The notes under the pieces are model-generated. The model was not told where the DNA came from and made no database searches. It worked only from the letters and a program-made list of their open reading frames with translations. 29,739 bases of DNA, taken from a virus. The translations under genes were made by a program, and so were the position numbers. Shown piece after piece: positions 29,287-29,739 of this stretch (position 1 is its first letter; every line of letters begins with the position of its first letter). The DNA is taken from IMG/VR virus record IMGVR_UViG_3300019871_000058, positions 1-29,739 of that record. One strand, 5' to 3'.

Positions 29287-29739
29287 ATGAGCCTACAATC
29301 ATTTTTATCAAAGATCTGGGATGAGATCAAAGCACTTTTCTCCGGTATGCCAGCCGAGTTGCAAACCGCTATCCACATCGGTGTAATAGTTACCGAAAAC
29401 TTAAAGAACTTCGTTGATTCACCAACAGCTGATGTGCTAACTGCACTGATACCAGGCGATGCAGATGACGAACTAAAAGACCTGTTGCGTGCCAGGCTCC
29501 CAGTAATTTTAACAGAATTAAAGCTGGCCGATAGTTGCGCCGGTTTGACCGATCCGGCTCAAATTACGGAATGTGCCGTTAAAGTTTTACAGGGATTGGA
29601 CGGGGACGTACAAAGCGCCTTCCTGCATAGTCTGTCTGTATTAGTGGCCCAGGTGGCTGCTGATGGCAAATTAAGCTGGGCTGATGGTGTTTATCTACTT
29701 CAGTGGTATTATCAGCATAATTACAAAGCCGCTGCATAA
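29287..29739 (+). CDS. Hypothetical protein of the lysis region (150 aa)
   Basis: 150 residues, ending exactly at the last base of the window. Mainly helical and acidic: an amphipathic start (LQSFLSKIWDEIKALFSGMP), a moderately hydrophobic helix (ELQTAIHIGVIVTENLKNFV), a segment with LIPGDADDELKDLLRARLP, two Cys (SCAGLTDPAQITECAVKVL), and a C-terminal helix pair (LSVLVAQVAADGKLSWADGV) ending in aromatic residues. I do not recognise it with confidence. Position 6 bp after the spanin-like gene indicates that it belongs to the same transcript and may be a lysis accessory or a late structural protein. Confidence 0.6.
   Translation: MSLQSFLSKIWDEIKALFSGMPAELQTAIHIGVIVTENLKNFVDSPTADVLTALIPGDADDELKDLLRARLPVILTELKLADSCAGLTDPAQITECAVKVLQGLDGDVQSAFLHSLSVLVAQVAADGKLSWADGVYLLQWYYQHNYKAAA

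Noticed and set aside
1-29739. tRNA genes and attachment sites
   Set aside because: No cloverleaf-like segment and no convincing long direct repeat flanking the element were found by eye; the element ends probably lie outside the window.

Overview
The window looks like the chromosome of a Bacteroidota bacterium, most likely Sphingobacteriaceae (Mucilaginibacter/Pedobacter type), carrying most of a siphovirus-like prophage. The host group is inferred from promoters of the TTTG-N20-TAnnTTTG type, the near absence of Shine-Dalgarno sites, a lipoprotein and a BamA/TamA-like outer membrane protein of Bacteroidota style, a Gly-tailed RRM protein, and intergenic CTCC/GGAG palindromes and AATCACT/AATGACC heptamer arrays of a kind I associate with this family from memory.

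Layout. Positions 1-1187 hold two minus-strand regulators: a small helix-turn-helix/coiled-coil protein and an S24 (LexA/CI-type) repressor. A plus-strand promoter with an operator in its spacer follows, but leads only to a 22-codon ORF. Positions 1.4-2.9 kb contain small unknown genes, a 35-codon membrane ORF and a candidate structured RNA. Positions 3.0-5.5 kb carry three minus-strand genes that look like ordinary host genes: RRM protein, lipoprotein and outer membrane beta-barrel. From 5.6 kb a long plus-strand morphogenesis block starts at a canonical promoter: terminase small and large subunits; a tail-chaperone-like gene with a -1 frameshift site; two large tail proteins; the tape measure; then the head genes (ClpP-like protease fused to a scaffold-like region, major capsid protein), a putative tail tube, the portal and a neck protein; a modular collagen-repeat fibre; an SGNH esterase; and a lysis cassette (holin-like, GH24 lysozyme, spanin-like).

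Inserted accessory ('moron') genes include a secreted protein with its own promoter and terminator (13.7 kb), a minus-strand secreted protein (16.6 kb), a small HTH-like protein, a complete type I signal peptidase (17.5 kb), and a minus-strand membrane-anchored SGNH esterase (27.3 kb).

The most striking unexplained structure is regulatory. A composite element, TGACA-N6-TGTCA-CC-N21-GAnnTTTG, occurs three times in the 411 bp before the protease-capsid genes. A fourth, diverged copy with the same spacing lies upstream of the candidate RNA at 2.4 kb. A second dyad, ATGCC-N4-RGCAT, occurs at four intergenic places. Together they suggest a prophage regulon of at least two DNA-binding proteins.

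No integrase, replication gene, tRNA or attachment site is visible, so whether the element is intact, decayed or domesticated cannot be decided here. All functions come from reading translated sequence and motifs by eye.
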